From positions 744,001-808,000 of the forward strand of contig JAXMOK010000001.1 of the NCBI GenBank assembly GCA_034669965.1: a stretch of DNA of 64,000 nt. The letters are read 5' to 3'. Below are positions 15,448 through 24,479 of the stretch, piece after piece. This DNA is from HXMU1420-13 sp034669965. GTDB taxonomy: Bacteria > Bacteroidota > Rhodothermia > Balneolales > Balneolaceae. A program made the translations under genes and the position numbers. Under the pieces are notes generated by a model. It saw only the letters and a program-made list of their open reading frames with translations, searched no databases and was not told the DNA's origin. Position 1 is the stretch's first letter, and every line of letters begins with the position of its first letter.

Positions 15448-18400
15448 TTAGTCTTTGTCGACGGTACTCATTTCTTTAAACGGCGAGAGGTTTGCTTCTT
15501 CAATCGCTGATTGGTATTCCGCCCAATCGTTTGAGATAAAGGCGTTCACCTTAGCAACAGCTTCGTTTGCTGCTTCTTCTGCCAATCGATACAGATTTTC
15601 TTCAGTTTCGCCCGGACCATCCAAATCGTTATTCATATATCGAAGTGGAGCAAACAAGCGCTCCATCACGGTTACAGTTGGATCGGAAGTTATCCCTTGG
15701 CGATCGTCTTCTTTCCCAAAAATCATATCCATCAACTTGTCGATGGTTTCTTTAGTGGATTTATTGAGCTCTTTGAGATCGTCTTTATCTTCGCGAGGAT
15801 CGTTTTTCACCATGGTTTCATTTACTTCAACAATGCTTTTTGCATCTCGCAATAGCTCAACCGCATTGCCTAAGTAAGTTCGTAATTCCATGTGTTTGTC
15901 TACGAATTCTTTGGTAGCACGCATGGCACTCATCGGCGCTTCGATTCGAGGATCGGCATGAACGGTTACCATGGTAGAATCGGAGTGATCACCATAGGTA
16001 TACACTACTTTATATGTGCCCGGTAATACTGATCCGCCACTTGGCTCGGAAACATTCGGGCGTGGTTCGTTTTTACTCGGGAATCGAACACCGGCACGGT
16101 CTAAGCCCCAGCTAGTTCGGTTAATTCCGTTTTCGGATGGCGTGCGATCAAAAGTTCTGATCTTATCGCCCGAAGCATCAAAGATTTCGATTTTTACTTT
16201 CTCTTCTTTTTTACTGTCTTCCTCGTTCACCATGTCTTTGTTTACAGAATAAGACAGCATCGCTCCACGACCTCTGTTTTCACCCATAAACATTCCGTTG
16301 CCGGCAAATCTGGTTCCGGCAGCTTGGCGCCAGTTAGCCAGGTAGGCATCCGGTGATGCAAACGCTTTGATCGGCTTTTCGAGCTCACCAGCACCATTTG
16401 CAGCTAGTTCTCTAAGCGGACGTATATCATCCATCACCCAGAAAGAACGTCCGAAAGTTGCGATCACTAAATCGTGCTCACGAGGATGAATCACCATATC
16501 GTAGGTTGGTACGGTTGGATATTCATTCGTCCATTTTGTCCAGTTTTCACCACCATCAATGGTTACAAATAATCCGAATTCGGTTCCAACAAACATGAGG
16601 TTTGGCTCAACCAAATCCTGAACAAATGAAAGCGCGTAGCCTTCCACGTCCGAATCTTCAAGAATGTTTCTCCAACGCTTTCCGTAATTATCGGTATGCA
16701 GCACGATTGGAGTCCAATCGCCGCGGCGGTAATCGTTCACAACGGCAAAAGCTTCAGAAGCGTTAAAAGTTGATGCTTTTACTTGCGCCACATAGCTGTT
16801 CTCGTTAACGCCTTTCGGGAAACGCGATACATTCGCCCAGTTTTCGCCACCATCTCGGGTAATGTGAATCAAACCATCATCACTTCCGGTCCAGATTAAG
16901 CCTTCTTCCAATGTGCTTGGCTCTATGGCTAACAACGTGGTGTGATTTTCAGCACCGGTGGCATCCATCGTTAACCCACCGCTTTCGTGCTGCTTTTGCT
17001 TGGTGGTATCATTAGTGGTTAAATCGGGAGATATGATTTCCCAGCTTTCGCCACGATCTACAGAATAATGCACGTACTGGCTACCGAAGTACAAACCTCT
17101 TTCGTTATTTGGATCGAAATTGATAGGAGCATTCCAATTGAATCGAAGGTTTTCGCCTTCCGGATGTGTTGGCTTCACAAAACGTGCACTGCCTGATTCG
17201 CGATCCACACGGCCTACATTACCTTGTTGCGACATGGCGTAAAGATACCGCGGATTGCTCGGATCCACCATCACATCAAATCCATCACCAAAGAATAACT
17301 CGTCCCAGTAGCCATTTCTGATTCCGCCCGATCTCCAAACATAAGCCGGACCTTCCCACGAGCCGTTATCCTGCATTCCGCCATACACGTTGTACGGGAT
17401 TTCCATATCAACTTCTACGTGATAAAACTGCCCAACCGGGATATTCTCGATAAATCTCCAGGTATCGCCACCATCATAAGTGATGTTAACACCGCCGTCA
17501 TTACCGTCAATCATAAAGCCTTTATTTTCCTGGCTTAACCAAAACGCATGGTGATCGGGGTGAATCCAGTTGTAGTATGGATATAAACTTTCAAACGATT
17601 TTCCACCATCAATACTTTTCGACACATAAGTGTAGATGCTGTACACCGTATTTTCGTTAAACGGGTCAACATAAATCTCGGAGTAATAAAACGGACGATT
17701 ACCTACTTCCGGATCTTTTTCTACTGTTTGGCGAAGCTCCCAAGTGTAGCCTCCATCCGTTGAGCGATAAATGGCATTCTTTTCAGATTCAACCAATGCA
17801 TACACGATATTGGTGCTGCTTGGTGCAATGGCAATCCCCATTTTACCAAGTTCGCCTTCCGGTAAACCATCGTCGGAAGTGATTTCTGTCCAGGTGTCGC
17901 CACCATCGTTAGTTAAGTACATTCCTGATCCTTCGCCACCCGATTTAAAGAACCATGGCCAGCGGCGGTATTCCCACATCGCTGCAAAAATTTTATTCGG
18001 GTTGTTAGGATCCATCACCATATCGGCAATCCCCGTACGGTTGTTATTGTACAGAATCTTCTCCCAGGTTTTACCGCCATCAGTGGTTTTGAACACACCA
18101 CGATCTTCGCTATCGGCCCAAGCATTCCCTTGCGCGCCTACATAAACAGTGTTTGGATCATCCGGGTGTACAATAATTCGATGGATGTTACGCGTGTTTT
18201 CCAATCCCATAAAATCGAATGTGCGTCCACCGTCTAAACTACGATATACACCCGCTCCGGCGTTTGCACTGTTTCGTGGATTTCCTTCACCGGTTCCAAC
18301 CCAAATAATGTCCGGGCTTTTTTGGTAAATGTCGATGGCTCCAATACCGGCAGTTCCGTATTCAGTAAAAATTGGCTCCCAGGTAATCCCGCCTGATTCT

Positions 18401-18618
18401 GATTTCCAGATTCCACCAGAAGCTGCGCCAACGTACATCACATCGGTATTCGATTCTACTACATCGATGGCAGTAATTCGGCCACTCATTCCTGCAGGAC
18501 CAATATTCCGAGGTTCAATTCCTTTCATTAACTCCATGTCGATTTGCTGCGCTGAAACAGCTATCGACAATATCATCAGCAATAATGCTGTAACATTGTA
18601 TCTAAGTATCGCTTTCAT
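15448..18618 (-). CDS. exported BNR/sortilin-type beta-propeller protein
   Basis: The ATG at 18618 gives 1056 residues and a good signal peptide (MKAILRYNVTALLLMILSIA, cut after SAQ); the in-frame extension upstream lies in the previous gene's terminator and is rejected. Repeated Asp-box motifs (S-x-D-G-G-x-T-W forms such as KTTDGGKTWEK, STDGGYTWE, TIDGGENWTKW) mark tandem seven- or ten-bladed propellers over residues of about 40-740, as in VPS10/sortilin and 'glycosyl hydrolase' BNR proteins. The C-terminal 250 residues hold a beta domain and a helical region (KDDLKELNKSTKETIDKLMD). Enzyme activity is unproven; these proteins often accompany exported peptidases, and a DUF5117-type metalloprotease lies directly upstream. 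It is well outside glycosidase active-site families that I can recognise. Confidence 0.82.
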   Translation of the reverse strand: MKAILRYNVTALLLMILSIAVSAQQIDMELMKGIEPRNIGPAGMSGRITAIDVVESNTDVMYVGAASGGIWKSESGGITWEPIFTEYGTAGIGAIDIYQKSPDIIWVGTGEGNPRNSANAGAGVYRSLDGGRTFDFMGLENTRNIHRIIVHPDDPNTVYVGAQGNAWADSEDRGVFKTTDGGKTWEKILYNNNRTGIADMVMDPNNPNKIFAAMWEYRRWPWFFKSGGEGSGMYLTNDGGDTWTEITSDDGLPEGELGKMGIAIAPSSTNIVYALVESEKNAIYRSTDGGYTWELRQTVEKDPEVGNRPFYYSEIYVDPFNENTVYSIYTYVSKSIDGGKSFESLYPYYNWIHPDHHAFWLSQENKGFMIDGNDGGVNITYDGGDTWRFIENIPVGQFYHVEVDMEIPYNVYGGMQDNGSWEGPAYVWRSGGIRNGYWDELFFGDGFDVMVDPSNPRYLYAMSQQGNVGRVDRESGSARFVKPTHPEGENLRFNWNAPINFDPNNERGLYFGSQYVHYSVDRGESWEIISPDLTTNDTTKQKQHESGGLTMDATGAENHTTLLAIEPSTLEEGLIWTGSDDGLIHITRDGGENWANVSRFPKGVNENSYVAQVKASTFNASEAFAVVNDYRRGDWTPIVLHTDNYGKRWRNILEDSDVEGYALSFVQDLVEPNLMFVGTEFGLFVTIDGGENWTKWTNEYPTVPTYDMVIHPREHDLVIATFGRSFWVMDDIRPLRELAANGAGELEKPIKAFASPDAYLANWRQAAGTRFAGNGMFMGENRGRGAMLSYSVNKDMVNEEDSKKEEKVKIEIFDASGDKIRTFDRTPSENGINRTSWGLDRAGVRFPSKNEPRPNVSEPSGGSVLPGTYKVVYTYGDHSDSTMVTVHADPRIEAPMSAMRATKEFVDKHMELRTYLGNAVELLRDAKSIVEVNETMVKNDPREDKDDLKELNKSTKETIDKLMDMIFGKEDDRQGITSDPTVTVMERLFAPLRYMNNDLDGPGETEENLYRLAEEAANEAVAKVNAFISNDWAEYQSAIEEANLSPFKEMSTVDKD

Positions 18619-18640
18619 TCCTTGTCCTTTATAGTTGAGA

Positions 18641-18673
18641 TAAAAAAAGATGGCACGTTTCCATGCCATCTTA
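18641..18673 (-). terminator. Rho-independent terminator between metalloprotease and BNR genes
   Basis: On the minus strand, AAGATGGCA pairs with TGCCATCTT (18664-18672 with 18647-18655) around an 8-nt loop, followed by seven T. It starts 18 nt after the stop of the upstream gene, so the two large genes are probably separate transcripts, or the second is read by partial readthrough. Confidence 0.85.
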
Positions 18674-18690
18674 GTCATATTAAAATCGGG

Positions 18691-21177
18691 TTAGTTGTCG
18701 ATGTCCAACAGCTCATCAATTCTGTGCCGTGCGTCTTCGAGATGAACTCGAGTAACTCTGTCGATATTTCCGGCATTAATTCGGTTGTTGATATCGCGAC
18801 GGAGAATATTCAGCTGATTTCGAACTATTGGGCGGATATCAGACTGGCTAACATCAACATTTCGGCCAAAGAAACCGGTGGGTTCTTCGTTCATCAAGTA
18901 ATCCATGCGCTCGATGAATGCTCGTTGTAAGTGGCGACGATGAACATCGATATTTCTGTTTGCACGTAGCTCACTAAATACTCCATTTCTGGTGTCATCC
19001 ATCATTTCTATAGCAGTGTAAACATCACCAGATTCACGGCGCTCTGATTCAATCAAGCGAGCGATTCTGCCAGGTGATAGTAAGTTATTTAGAACACCGG
19101 CCTGTACGCTTCTAAACGTTTCAACCGAAGTAGCGTTATTTACACGATTCAGGATGTCTCGGTTATATGCCCAAGTTGGTGCAGAAAAAGCATGGCGTTG
19201 TAGAAACTCCATGGCTCTGCGCTGATCGGTTTCAGACACAATCTCGTATACTTCTCCTTCTTGGTCGTAAGTTTTATACGTTTGATAAACACCACCTACA
19301 TACATAGTTACATGCCCCATGTATCGGCGCCATTGGCCCAGAACCTGATTGTACAATTCCGACAGATCATCGAAAGTTTCGCCATCGGCTTCAACCCAGT
19401 CGATTAGGTTATCAGTAATTACCTGTAGATTCGCTAAGCCAAGCTCGCTGGCTCGCATTGCATCATCACCAATTGCTTCAGTTTGCGATCGTGGATCAGA
19501 ACCATTTGAATAACCGAACCAATATAGCGGGTCATCGCCGTTTGCTACAACCCAATCGTTTAACACTTCATTTTCGTCATCGGCTTCATCAATATCCGGG
19601 AACCAAGAATATCCCCATTTGATCGACCACTTATCATACTCGCCAATTTTTGGGTAGTAATTGGTAACACCATCACCCGGTTGAGCGATATAATTGAAAC
19701 GAGCATAATCCATGATAGATGGAGCCGTTCCGTGCGTTGAAGTAAACTCAGGATCACGTAATTGATCAACAGTGTATCCAACGCTCGAACCCATGTTATG
19801 AGGAAGACCAAGTGTGTGGCCAACTTCGTGTGCCATCACAAAACGAAGCATCTCGCCCATGATATCATCGCTCATTTTTACGTTACGAGCATCGGGATTA
19901 GAAGCCGCGGTTTGGATAAAGAACCAGTTTCTCAACAAGTTCTGAATATTGTGATACCATAGAATATCACTTTCTAAAATCTGACCTGAACGAGGATCAT
20001 GTACATGTGGACCCTGTGCATTTTGAATTGGGTTGGTTATGTAACGCATTACTGAATAACGAACATCTTCGGGGGTAAACTCAGGATCTTCTTCCGGAGT
20101 TGGAGCCGCTTTACCGATGATAGCATTTTTGAAACCGGCTGCTTCGAAAGCAACTTGCCAGTCTTCGATCCCTTGTAGCAAATATGGAATCCATTTTTCA
20201 GGAGTTGCAGGATCTAGGTAATAAACGATTGGGTCTTCCGGCTCAACCAATTCCCCTCTTAAGTAAGCCGCTTTATCTTTCGGCACCAAGTTGTAACGTG
20301 TGATGTAGCGCTCGCGTGCTGCGCGGTGCTCATCAGAGCTGTAGTCATATTGAGCAACCGAAAAGAAACCAACACGACGATCCCAGTTTCGGGGAACAAC
20401 CGGCTCTTCAGGCAGCAATATCATCGACTGATTTACTTCCAGCGAAATGGTTCCTGTTACGGCATCGGCTGGAGGATTACCTGCATCGTAAGTAAGTACG
20501 TGACGTACCTCAAGATTTTCAGGGTAGCTGGCCATGCGCTCGATGAAGCTACGGTTGCCATCTAAACGACGAACCTGAAATGAACGGCGTTGACGATCGG
20601 ACATACCGCCTAACAATGGCACATCAGAAGTAAATAATTTCGTTACGTCAATTAATAGCCCGGTACTGTCGGTTGCTTCTGCTTCGATATCGAATGAATA
20701 AACAACCGGCTCGAAATTGTTGTTTACAACTGATTTGTAAATCGGGTCTTCTTCGTTAGCTACGCTTGAATACGAAACGTGGCGAAGTTTGATAGATTTT
20801 TCTTTTTTCTGCCATCTTATCACTTGTTGGGCACGTGCTTTTTGGCCGGCACCGCCAAAACTAAAATTCTCGGTTGAACCCGATACACGAGTTACCAAAA
20901 GCATTTCTCGATCTAAGAGATCGTTAGGGATTTCGTAGTAATATTTGTCATCCACTTTGTGCACATTAAATACACCTTCATCTGTCTCGGCATCGTCGGT
21001 TACGATCTCACCGAATTTCTTCATGTCATCACCTCCACCGCCTCCGCGACGTGGTGAATTTTGAGCTGTATTTCCATTGGAGGCAGTAGATTGGGCGGTT
21101 TTACATCCTGTAAAAACCAACACGCTGCAAAGTAGCAGGGAAAGAATTTTTCCCGATTTGAGTAGTCCGATCTTCAT
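18691..21177 (-). CDS. zinc-dependent metalloprotease lipoprotein (DUF5117/DUF4953 type)
   Basis: An 828-residue exported protein. The lipobox FTGC near residue 25 ends the signal peptide, followed by a Ser/Asn/Gly-rich linker with GGGGGDD. Residues of about 50-350 correspond to the DUF5117-like domain. The catalytic site is HEVGHTLGLPHN (HExxHxxGxxH, metzincin type) near residue 450, with a likely Met-turn in SIMDYARF. The C-terminal part is helical. The enzyme should hydrolyse peptides outside the inner membrane; its substrate is unknown. A terminator follows the gene, and the BNR-repeat gene comes 72 nt downstream. Confidence 0.87.
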   Translation of the reverse strand: MKIGLLKSGKILSLLLCSVLVFTGCKTAQSTASNGNTAQNSPRRGGGGGDDMKKFGEIVTDDAETDEGVFNVHKVDDKYYYEIPNDLLDREMLLVTRVSGSTENFSFGGAGQKARAQQVIRWQKKEKSIKLRHVSYSSVANEEDPIYKSVVNNNFEPVVYSFDIEAEATDSTGLLIDVTKLFTSDVPLLGGMSDRQRRSFQVRRLDGNRSFIERMASYPENLEVRHVLTYDAGNPPADAVTGTISLEVNQSMILLPEEPVVPRNWDRRVGFFSVAQYDYSSDEHRAARERYITRYNLVPKDKAAYLRGELVEPEDPIVYYLDPATPEKWIPYLLQGIEDWQVAFEAAGFKNAIIGKAAPTPEEDPEFTPEDVRYSVMRYITNPIQNAQGPHVHDPRSGQILESDILWYHNIQNLLRNWFFIQTAASNPDARNVKMSDDIMGEMLRFVMAHEVGHTLGLPHNMGSSVGYTVDQLRDPEFTSTHGTAPSIMDYARFNYIAQPGDGVTNYYPKIGEYDKWSIKWGYSWFPDIDEADDENEVLNDWVVANGDDPLYWFGYSNGSDPRSQTEAIGDDAMRASELGLANLQVITDNLIDWVEADGETFDDLSELYNQVLGQWRRYMGHVTMYVGGVYQTYKTYDQEGEVYEIVSETDQRRAMEFLQRHAFSAPTWAYNRDILNRVNNATSVETFRSVQAGVLNNLLSPGRIARLIESERRESGDVYTAIEMMDDTRNGVFSELRANRNIDVHRRHLQRAFIERMDYLMNEEPTGFFGRNVDVSQSDIRPIVRNQLNILRRDINNRINAGNIDRVTRVHLEDARHRIDELLDIDN

Positions 21178-21329
21178 TCTTGATTAAGTTAAATTTAGGG
21201 AAGATAGGAAAGTCCGACTAGATGCCCGTTTAAGCAAGTGCCGGGTGTAAAAAGATGTGAGATTTGGTAGTTATTAAGTGTGAGGAATGAGGAGTGAGGT
21301 TTGAGGTTTGAGGCCTCCTCTTGTTACGG

Positions 21330-21374
21330 AGTTCCAGCTTGGGCAACGCAATCCAGAAGCTCTAGCTTCCATTT
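21330..21374. repeat. direct repeat D1 (downstream flank of the accessory pair)
   Basis: AGTTCCAGCTTGGGCAACGC... recurs at 22370-22414 with about 42 of 45 matches. It can fold because AGCTTGG/CCAGCTT-type words alternate. Just outside, at 21280-21312, stands a word repeat of GAGGTTTGAGGTTTGAGG type. Confidence 0.75.
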
Positions 21375-21432
21375 TTACCAGGTTCATCATTGGGAGAGGC
21401 ATTAATACAGTTTTCAACTCCACTAAATTTTA

Positions 21433-21960
21433 TTATTTATGCCCTACACCCATTGGCATTCGTCCAATATACTTCCATTTTTCATCAATGTGTTGAAAGC
21501 TGAGTATTGCAAAACTTGAACCTGTATTACTTGTTATATTTAGAAACAATAACACTTTATTTCTTTTTTTATTGAATAATGGATGGGAGACCCTTAGCAT
21601 TTTCCCTTGTGGGCATTGATCAATATTATTCACAAAATTAATCGAATCACTCCTCCATAAATTTCCGCTCCACGCTTTTTCGTTATAGTATTCTTTCATA
21701 TCACTAAGTCTATTATCAGATATAAATTTAATATGATGGGTTATTCTACCTGATGCTTTGCGACTGTTAACCCAACCGACATAATAATCGACTATACGAG
21801 TTGGAGTATAGTGTTGAGTTCCTACCCATTGTTTTTCTTGGATACAATAATCTATGTAAAGTGAATTTAGGGTTTCAATTATTTTTTGCTCTTCACTTAA
21901 TTGAGCTATAGAATCTAAATTCCATGAGAGTAGCATAGTAACAGCTAATATTATTCGCAT
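21433..21960 (-). CDS. small exported protein of unknown function
   Basis: 175 residues; N-terminal signal peptide MRIILAVTMLLSWNLDSIAQ, then a compact soluble domain with scattered aromatic residues (YYVGWVNSRK, WSGNLWRSDSINF, HIDEKWKYIGRMPMG). I do not recognise the family. The start overlaps the end of the preceding gene by 10 nt, so the two are translationally linked. Both lie between direct repeats D1 and D2. Given a metallopeptidase-like partner, an immunity or substrate-binding role is conceivable but not shown. Confidence 0.6.
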   Translation of the reverse strand: MRIILAVTMLLSWNLDSIAQLSEEQKIIETLNSLYIDYCIQEKQWVGTQHYTPTRIVDYYVGWVNSRKASGRITHHIKFISDNRLSDMKEYYNEKAWSGNLWRSDSINFVNNIDQCPQGKMLRVSHPLFNKKRNKVLLFLNITSNTGSSFAILSFQHIDEKWKYIGRMPMGVGHK

Positions 21961-22367
21961 AGAGACCCTTTAGCACCACTTTTATTTTCATCTTCTATAT
22001 CATTTACACTAATTATTCTATTTCTTTCCGCAGGATCTAACATTGAAAAAGCATCAGTACCAGTTAATGAACCCCAAGCGATATCATTATAAAACTGTTC
22101 ATCGAACCTTGTACCAAACAGTTCTTTTAGTGCATTACTAATTGTGTTTATATAATTCATAGCCATTTCTTCGTGATGTACACCTTCTTCATCACTTCCA
22201 ATTCTTTCATTGTAGTAATTCCATAATAGCGGAAAGTCTGTTTGCAGTTCAATTGCATACGATTCATCTACATATTGTAGATCAACCAAACTAAGGAAAT
22301 AAGCGTGAATTGCCTCATGCATTAATGATCTAGCAATTGAAACATCTGTTGCACTTCCTCTCGTTCC
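21951..22367 (-). pseudogene. 3' remnant of a larger gene with an HExxH peptidase-like C-terminus
   Basis: The reading frame is open from 22367 to the stop at 21951 and begins directly after repeat D2, whose edge supplies an in-frame TAG (22368-22370). No natural start precedes the family-like text TDVSIARSLMHEAIHAYFLS. The ATG at 22322 is internal to this conserved stretch and would start within the metal-binding helix. HEAIH fits an HExxH zinc site, of the kind seen at the C-terminus of long secreted or Rhs-like proteins in Bacteroidota. I infer that the 5' part was removed when the repeat-bordered DNA was rearranged. If translated from 22322, the product has 123 residues. Confidence 0.5.
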
Positions 22368-22369
22368 CT

Positions 22370-22414
22370 AGCTCCAGCTTGGGCAACGCATTCCAGAAGC
22401 TCCAGCTTCCATTT
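22370..22414. repeat. direct repeat D2 (upstream flank of the accessory pair)
   Basis: Second copy of the element at 21330-21374. Its edge coincides with the truncation point of the peptidase-like remnant. Confidence 0.75.
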
Positions 22415-22696
22415 AGAAAAGTAGTACACGTTCAATCATCTGTTAGACGGACTTAAGCCGTCAGACAGACCACTGAAAAGTCACTCAGAACGAAGTGATG
22501 AGTCCTCCAATCTTAAATTCGAGTCGGTAACGAGTTGTGAAGATCCTTTACCGCCAGTCAGCGGTTCTGGATGACTTATTATGAAATCTTTGCTATGACC
22601 TAAGCTATAACAACACTTTGTAACTATGTCGCTAAGTAACTTTGTGCCTTTGCTCCTTTGCCCCTCTGATCCTTTGCCCCTCTGATCCTTTGCCAC
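22415..22696. repeat. repeat-rich spacer upstream of the remnant, ending at the hydrolase stop codon
   Basis: It contains a palindrome around GACGGACTTAAGCCGTC (22442-22466), related to sites at 33495 and 34306. At about 22547 there is a CCGCCAGTCAGCGGTTCTGG repeat head. At 22620-22696 there is a word repeat in which CCCTCTGATCCTTTG occurs twice in tandem and runs directly into the stop codon of the hydrolase gene. A 71-codon ORF here is made of repeat words and is not a gene. Confidence 0.7.
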
Positions 22697-23572
22697 TTAC
22701 CTCAAATGCTCTCTAAACCACCCGATCGTTTCGTCCATAACTTCTTTAAATGGCTTGGGGAAATCCATCTCCTCAAAAGGATGAGCCAGATTGAATGTGT
22801 GTCCGGCTTTGGCTATTAAGCGAAGTTCTTTGTCTTTAGCGGCGGAGTTGATGTGCAACTGTTCGGAGTGCGAATAAGGCACGGCTTCGTCTTCGCGGGC
22901 ATGCATAAACAGCGATGGAATTCTTAGGTCTTTAACCCTATGCATAGCTATCACTCGTTCTTCATTCTCGATAGCATCGTCATACACTACTTTCTCCAGT
23001 GGCATCATTTGACCGGTTCTGGAGTTCTCAATTTCGGTGACTCCCTTTTTCTCCCAATCCGATTTCATTTCATCAGTCCAGAATTCGAGATAATGCCCAA
23101 CCGCATTCCATGTTACCAAACATTGGATCGCTTCAAATTCTGCGGCAGCAACTACAGCAAGATGACCTCCGCGTGAATGTCCAACAATGCCTAAGTAATC
23201 GGTATTTAAGCTACTATGTGAATCCTGAATTTTCCCTTTTTGAAGGGCCATAATTATTGATTTTATATCCTCCAAATCCTGAGTAAAGGTTTGCTTAGCG
23301 AATAAATCCAGTCTGTCGAGTTCATATCTTTTTTCACCGATTCCATTTCGGGAAAGATTAAAGGCCACCACGCCAAATCCACTTCTTGCCAAATCTTCAC
23401 AAGCATCGGGAAAAGCACCCCAGTCTTTGAATCCCTTAAAGCCATGTATAAAAAGAATGACTGGGAATTCACGATTTGTCCCACTAATCGGTGAATAAAG
23501 ATCCCACCGAATTGGATTGCCATCGGTTGACTCTATTTTACCTGAACTGATTGAAATGTTATCAAATTCCAT
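22697..23572 (-). CDS. alpha/beta hydrolase (dienelactone-hydrolase-like)
   Basis: The ATG at 23572 gives 291 residues (MEFDNISISSGKIESTDGNP); the in-frame extension lies inside rluB and is rejected. The nucleophile elbow is GHSRGG, the acid is likely the Asp in HAREDEAVPY, and the histidine is in AGHTFN. The oxyanion segment FIHGFKGFKDWG is also typical. It hydrolyses an ester or peptide in the cytoplasm; the substrate is unknown. The start codon lies 1 nt before the end of rluB (overlapping text TGGAATTT/ATG), so it is the last gene of a tight minus-strand operon. Confidence 0.85.
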   Translation of the reverse strand: MEFDNISISSGKIESTDGNPIRWDLYSPISGTNREFPVILFIHGFKGFKDWGAFPDACEDLARSGFGVVAFNLSRNGIGEKRYELDRLDLFAKQTFTQDLEDIKSIIMALQKGKIQDSHSSLNTDYLGIVGHSRGGHLAVVAAAEFEAIQCLVTWNAVGHYLEFWTDEMKSDWEKKGVTEIENSRTGQMMPLEKVVYDDAIENEERVIAMHRVKDLRIPSLFMHAREDEAVPYSHSEQLHINSAAKDKELRLIAKAGHTFNLAHPFEEMDFPKPFKEVMDETIGWFREHLR

Positions 23573-23573
23573 G

Positions 23574-24431
23574 TTATCCTTTTTTGAAATCCAACGCATC
23601 CAGCTTCACCAGTCTGCGCAGATTATTAATTTCGTCTTGTTTTAAATACCTCCAACGGCCGTTTCCAACTTCTTTTAAATTCAAACCCGCGTATTCTGTC
23701 CGTTTCAATTTTGTTACTTCGGTATCATGAAACTCTACCATTCTGCGGATTAAACGATTACGGCCTTCGAACACTGAAATAAGGAAAGTATTTTTCACAT
23801 CTGCAAATCGTTTCACATTATGGCCTTTTGCAACCCCATCTTCAAGTTCCACTCCTTTCATAAATGCCGATAGTTCATTATCGGTTAATGTTCGGTCAGT
23901 GGTTACTTCGTAGGTTTTTTTCACTTTATAACTCGGGTGCATCAAGCGATGTGCAAGATCTCCATCGTTGGTTAAAACGAGCAGCCCGGTTGTATTGCGA
24001 TCCAATCTCCCTACCGGGTACACGCGATAACCAGTAGCTGTTTCTACCTCGTCCATTACCGTATTTCTACCTTTTTCATCGTCGGTAGTGGTGATCGTAT
24101 TTTTCGACTTATTAAGTAGTAAGTAAACAAAAGGCTCTAAACTTAATGTTTGCCCATCCACTACAATTTCGTCCTTTTGGGAAACTTTCATCCCAAGTTC
24201 GCTAATCACTTTTCCGTTTACCGTAACTTTACCTTCTTCGATCAAGCGATCGGCTTCGCGACGAGAACACAAACCCGCATGGGCGATAAACTTGTTTATT
24301 CTGATTTTCTCTGAAACGGAATAATCCTGACTCACCGTATTCTTAGCTCGGTCTTTCTTTTTAAACGGCTCGCCGCCCTCTTTACGCTTCGACTTTTTTG
24401 GGGAGTTACTTTTACGTCTTCTGTTTTTCAT
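23574..24431 (-). CDS. rluB: 23S rRNA pseudouridine synthase RluB-type
   Basis: 285 residues. The N-terminal 40 are very basic (RRRKSNSPKKSKRKEG), followed by an S4 RNA-binding domain (RINKFIAHAGLCSRREADRL) and the RsuA/RluB catalytic domain with Asp in VGRLDRNTTGLLVLTNDGDL. The enzyme converts a uridine of 23S rRNA to pseudouridine; the exact position depends on whether it is RluB, RluE or RluF-like, and the S4 domain favours RluB. It follows scpB by 48 nt, the usual scpB-rluB pairing in many bacteria. Confidence 0.9.
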   Translation of the reverse strand: MKNRRRKSNSPKKSKRKEGGEPFKKKDRAKNTVSQDYSVSEKIRINKFIAHAGLCSRREADRLIEEGKVTVNGKVISELGMKVSQKDEIVVDGQTLSLEPFVYLLLNKSKNTITTTDDEKGRNTVMDEVETATGYRVYPVGRLDRNTTGLLVLTNDGDLAHRLMHPSYKVKKTYEVTTDRTLTDNELSAFMKGVELEDGVAKGHNVKRFADVKNTFLISVFEGRNRLIRRMVEFHDTEVTKLKRTEYAGLNLKEVGNGRWRYLKQDEINNLRRLVKLDALDFKKG

Positions 24432-24479
24432 AGGAGAAAGGGTTATTCCTAATTCTAAATTCTTAATTGATAATTGTTC

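Noticed and set aside
15455..15877. 140-codon plus-strand ORF opposite the BNR gene
   Set aside because: Serine-rich antisense translation of a real gene; no start context or domain.
22481..22696. 71-codon minus-strand ORF
   Set aside because: Composed of tandem repeat words (AKDQRGKGSEGQRSKG) and contains no recognisable domain; it exists only because the repeat lacks stops.
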